Source of the DNA: Thermoflavifilum thermophilum | GTDB lineage: Bacteria; Bacteroidota; Bacteroidia; Chitinophagales; Chitinophagaceae | Direction of reading: 5' to 3' | Assembly (NCBI RefSeq): GCF_900116565.1 | Contig: NZ_FPCJ01000001.1 | Location: 682,001 to 746,000, forward strand | Length of the DNA stretch: 64,000 nt | Part shown: positions 62,477 to 64,000 of the stretch, piece by piece | How positions within the stretch are numbered: the stretch's first letter is position 1 | Layout of the letters: the number at the start of each line of letters is the position of its first letter | Program-made: the position numbers and the translations under genes | Notes under the pieces: model-generated | The model's database searches: none | What the model was told of the DNA's origin: nothing | What the model saw: the letters and a program-made list of their open reading frames with translations, nothing else

Positions 62477-64000
62477 TCAGGGTTCATCATCGGCTGCGGG
62501 CCTATCGGCATTGTCCTGCATCAACTGATGATAAGCCTTGATAAAAATAGCGCCCATGTTTTTATGGGGCGGAATATAATCTTCAAACTGATCGTAATGC
62601 GGTGTTTTCCGGAGTTCAACTGATAGTTGATTCCATAATTTTTCCCACACAATGTCTTTTCCCGCCAGGATCTGATCTTCAAGGGCTCGGATGATGGGTT
62701 CATTGACAAACAAAGTACCCGTTTGTTTGGAAGAAATAATCTGTGCCTGAGGGGAAATTTGTAGTACAGATGCCAGGCTGTTATAACCTCCACACGAACC
62801 AAGAATAACAATCCGGGCCGAACTCTGCAGCTGAGCGATAGTAGCATTTACATGATAGCTATGACCACGATGAATGTAAATGGTGGGATGAATTTGCTGG
62901 GCATTCAAATAAGCACTGAGCTTGCTCATGGCCAGTTCATCCTGATCAGCATCGGCAAAAGGTAATTTCACGAAAATGGTAATGGGCTTGCCCCGCTGCG
63001 ATTCGATGGTGAGCCAATAGGTGTTTTTGGTAATCTTCCATTCACTGCCACGAAAGCTGCTCATAAAACTATTAAACGACTGAAAACCGTCTTTGTCGCC
63101 ATAAAACAACACCTCTTCATATACTCTTCCATCATCACCAACGAGGTTGGAAAAAGGCACTTTATCAATAGGTGGCAAATGAAATTTCCGGCTGATATCC
63201 CGCGACCACACTGAATCCTGCTGATCATGCACGCGACTGGAAAATAAGCTAGCAAGCAAAGCATAAATAACCTGTCCGCGTTTGTCCTGTTGCTTTTGCA
63301 TAGCCAGGAAATTCTTATCAACCTCCCTTCGCAAGAACTCCAGCAACCTGGGATCCCGAATGCTTCCAAATGCATCGGCTACATCTACGGCATCTTCCAG
63401 CGTTTCGGTTTTTTCCAGCCCGCTCACAAACTGTTGCATTAAAGCCGTAGAATTGGCTTCAGGCATAGACTGCAGAAAATCGTTCAGCGTATTATAGGCT
63501 GCAGCCATGGTGATAAATTTTTTAAAACGATCAAAATACACTGACATCAGCAACCAATCACCACGCGGTGGCTGCATGCGTTGCATCATGCGTTTGAACA
63601 AACCCACGTAACTCGACGTGTAAAGTTCTTCTTCTCCATTGATTAACAAATAATATATTTCCTGCGGGGTAAAGGCATCCACACAGGCAAATCGTACAGC
63701 ATCCAGCGTATCATGCAAATCATTGATAGTACGGATATAATGCAATGCTGCCCGTTTCACATTTTGTTCCATCCCTTTCAGATTGAGCACGGGCGTATCA
63801 TTTAACCATTTCCTGCGCATGTCAATCACTGTCTGCACACATAAACGGTAATATGCATCCTTATCCGGAATGATTTTTTCAAGTTGCTGAATCGTATATT
63901 GTTTATGCACCAATCCATCCAGAAAAGGCAAAATCTGAATTGCGTAAGGAGCCTGTCCGATGCGCACAATGGTTTGCACCAGTGAGTCAGGATTGCGCCG
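62477..64000 (-). CDS. Uncharacterised protein with His/Cys motif resembling clan CD peptidases (5' end outside window)
   Basis: The frame is open through the right edge; 507 residues are visible. The call at GTG 63979 is not a supported start, since in-frame codons continue upstream without a stop. The first 250 residues are helical, with repeat-like units (HYIRTINDLHDTLD, FKKFITMAAAYNTL). From about residue 285 of the 500-residue frame comes an alpha/beta part: EEVLFYGDKDGFQSF, TIFVKLPFADADQDE, then TIYIHRGHSYHV (His370, His373) and ARIVILGSCGGYNSL (Cys396), a strand-His-helix-strand-Cys layout like caspase/CHAT proteins. No similarity to a named family is recognised. It ends 59 bases before the ABC exporter start; function is unknown. 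Confidence 0.7.
   Translation of the reverse strand, partial: RRNPDSLVQTIVRIGQAPYAIQILPFLDGLVHKQYTIQQLEKIIPDKDAYYRLCVQTVIDMRRKWLNDTPVLNLKGMEQNVKRAALHYIRTINDLHDTLDAVRFACVDAFTPQEIYYLLINGEEELYTSSYVGLFKRMMQRMQPPRGDWLLMSVYFDRFKKFITMAAAYNTLNDFLQSMPEANSTALMQQFVSGLEKTETLEDAVDVADAFGSIRDPRLLEFLRREVDKNFLAMQKQQDKRGQVIYALLASLFSSRVHDQQDSVWSRDISRKFHLPPIDKVPFSNLVGDDGRVYEEVLFYGDKDGFQSFNSFMSSFRGSEWKITKNTYWLTIESQRGKPITIFVKLPFADADQDELAMSKLSAYLNAQQIHPTIYIHRGHSYHVNATIAQLQSSARIVILGSCGGYNSLASVLQISPQAQIISSKQTGTLFVNEPIIRALEDQILAGKDIVWEKLWNQLSVELRKTPHYDQFEDYIPPHKNMGAIFIKAYHQLMQDNADRPAADDEP

Overview
The window reads as a core-chromosome segment of a Bacteroidota member, most likely the Chitinophagaceae/Sphingobacteriia branch. 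The reasons are: repeated promoter-like TAnnTTTG -7 elements, some with a TTG-type -33 element; almost no Shine-Dalgarno sequences; an lpxC-fabZ fusion between lpxD and lpxA; a PorX-type response regulator with a PglZ domain (type IX secretion control); an ftsX-DUF3098-uppP cluster; and an OmpA protein with thrombospondin type 3 repeats. Base composition is even, near the middle forties to fifty percent GC by eye. I see no insertion sequence, prophage, CRISPR array, tRNA or rRNA. Coding density is high and no gene-free stretch exceeds 300 bases.

Layout, left to right. 1-3.2 kb: 3' part of dsbD, convergent with a phosphatase-hisS pair. 3.4-7.9 kb: a small membrane protein, a PstS-like lipoprotein and a TPR protein, closed by a strong terminator, then a MacB-type permease. 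7.9-11.1 kb: htpG divergent from rpsF-rpsR-rplI. 11.1-20.4 kb: an outer-membrane barrel protein; a forward run of dihydroorotase, a MutS-like ATPase, comM and DUF983; then recJ and a polyprenyl synthase on the reverse strand. 20.6-28.1 kb: OmpA, a tiny protein, acyl-CoA dehydrogenase, an HhH protein, a glycosyltransferase, and a reverse porX operon ending in a PhnP-like hydrolase. 28.2-34.9 kb: an HD phosphohydrolase, the lipid A genes lpxD-lpxC/fabZ-lpxA, an ABC ATPase, an MBL hydrolase and a GroES-like protein. 34.8-41.9 kb: recQ, a copper ATPase divergent from tsaE, alanine dehydrogenase, and ftsX-DUF3098-uppP. 43-52.5 kb: leuS, ruvB, a lone response regulator, DUF3108, a flippase-like protein, ruvC, and a histidine kinase/response regulator pair. 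52.4-64 kb: HIT, greA, a hydroxyacid dehydrogenase, rsmA divergent from pdxA, an ATP synthase operon atpB-E-F-H-A without atpG, an ABC exporter, and a protein cut by the right edge.

Most genes are housekeeping: translation, recombination and repair (RecJ, RecQ, RuvB, RuvC, MutS-like), envelope building (Lpx, UppP, polyprenyl synthase, OmpA, FtsX) and energy (F0 plus alpha and delta). No complete novel multi-gene system stands out. The points most worth a second look are the edge-truncated protein with a His/Cys arrangement resembling clan CD peptidases, the ATP synthase operon that stops before atpG and has a perfect stem-loop after atpE, the porX operon with an uncharacterised 102-residue protein, and several proteins with changed key residues. 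Many computed reading frames begin upstream of the true start. Where a -7 element, a TTG/GTG first codon or family alignment argued for a later ATG, the later start is given.
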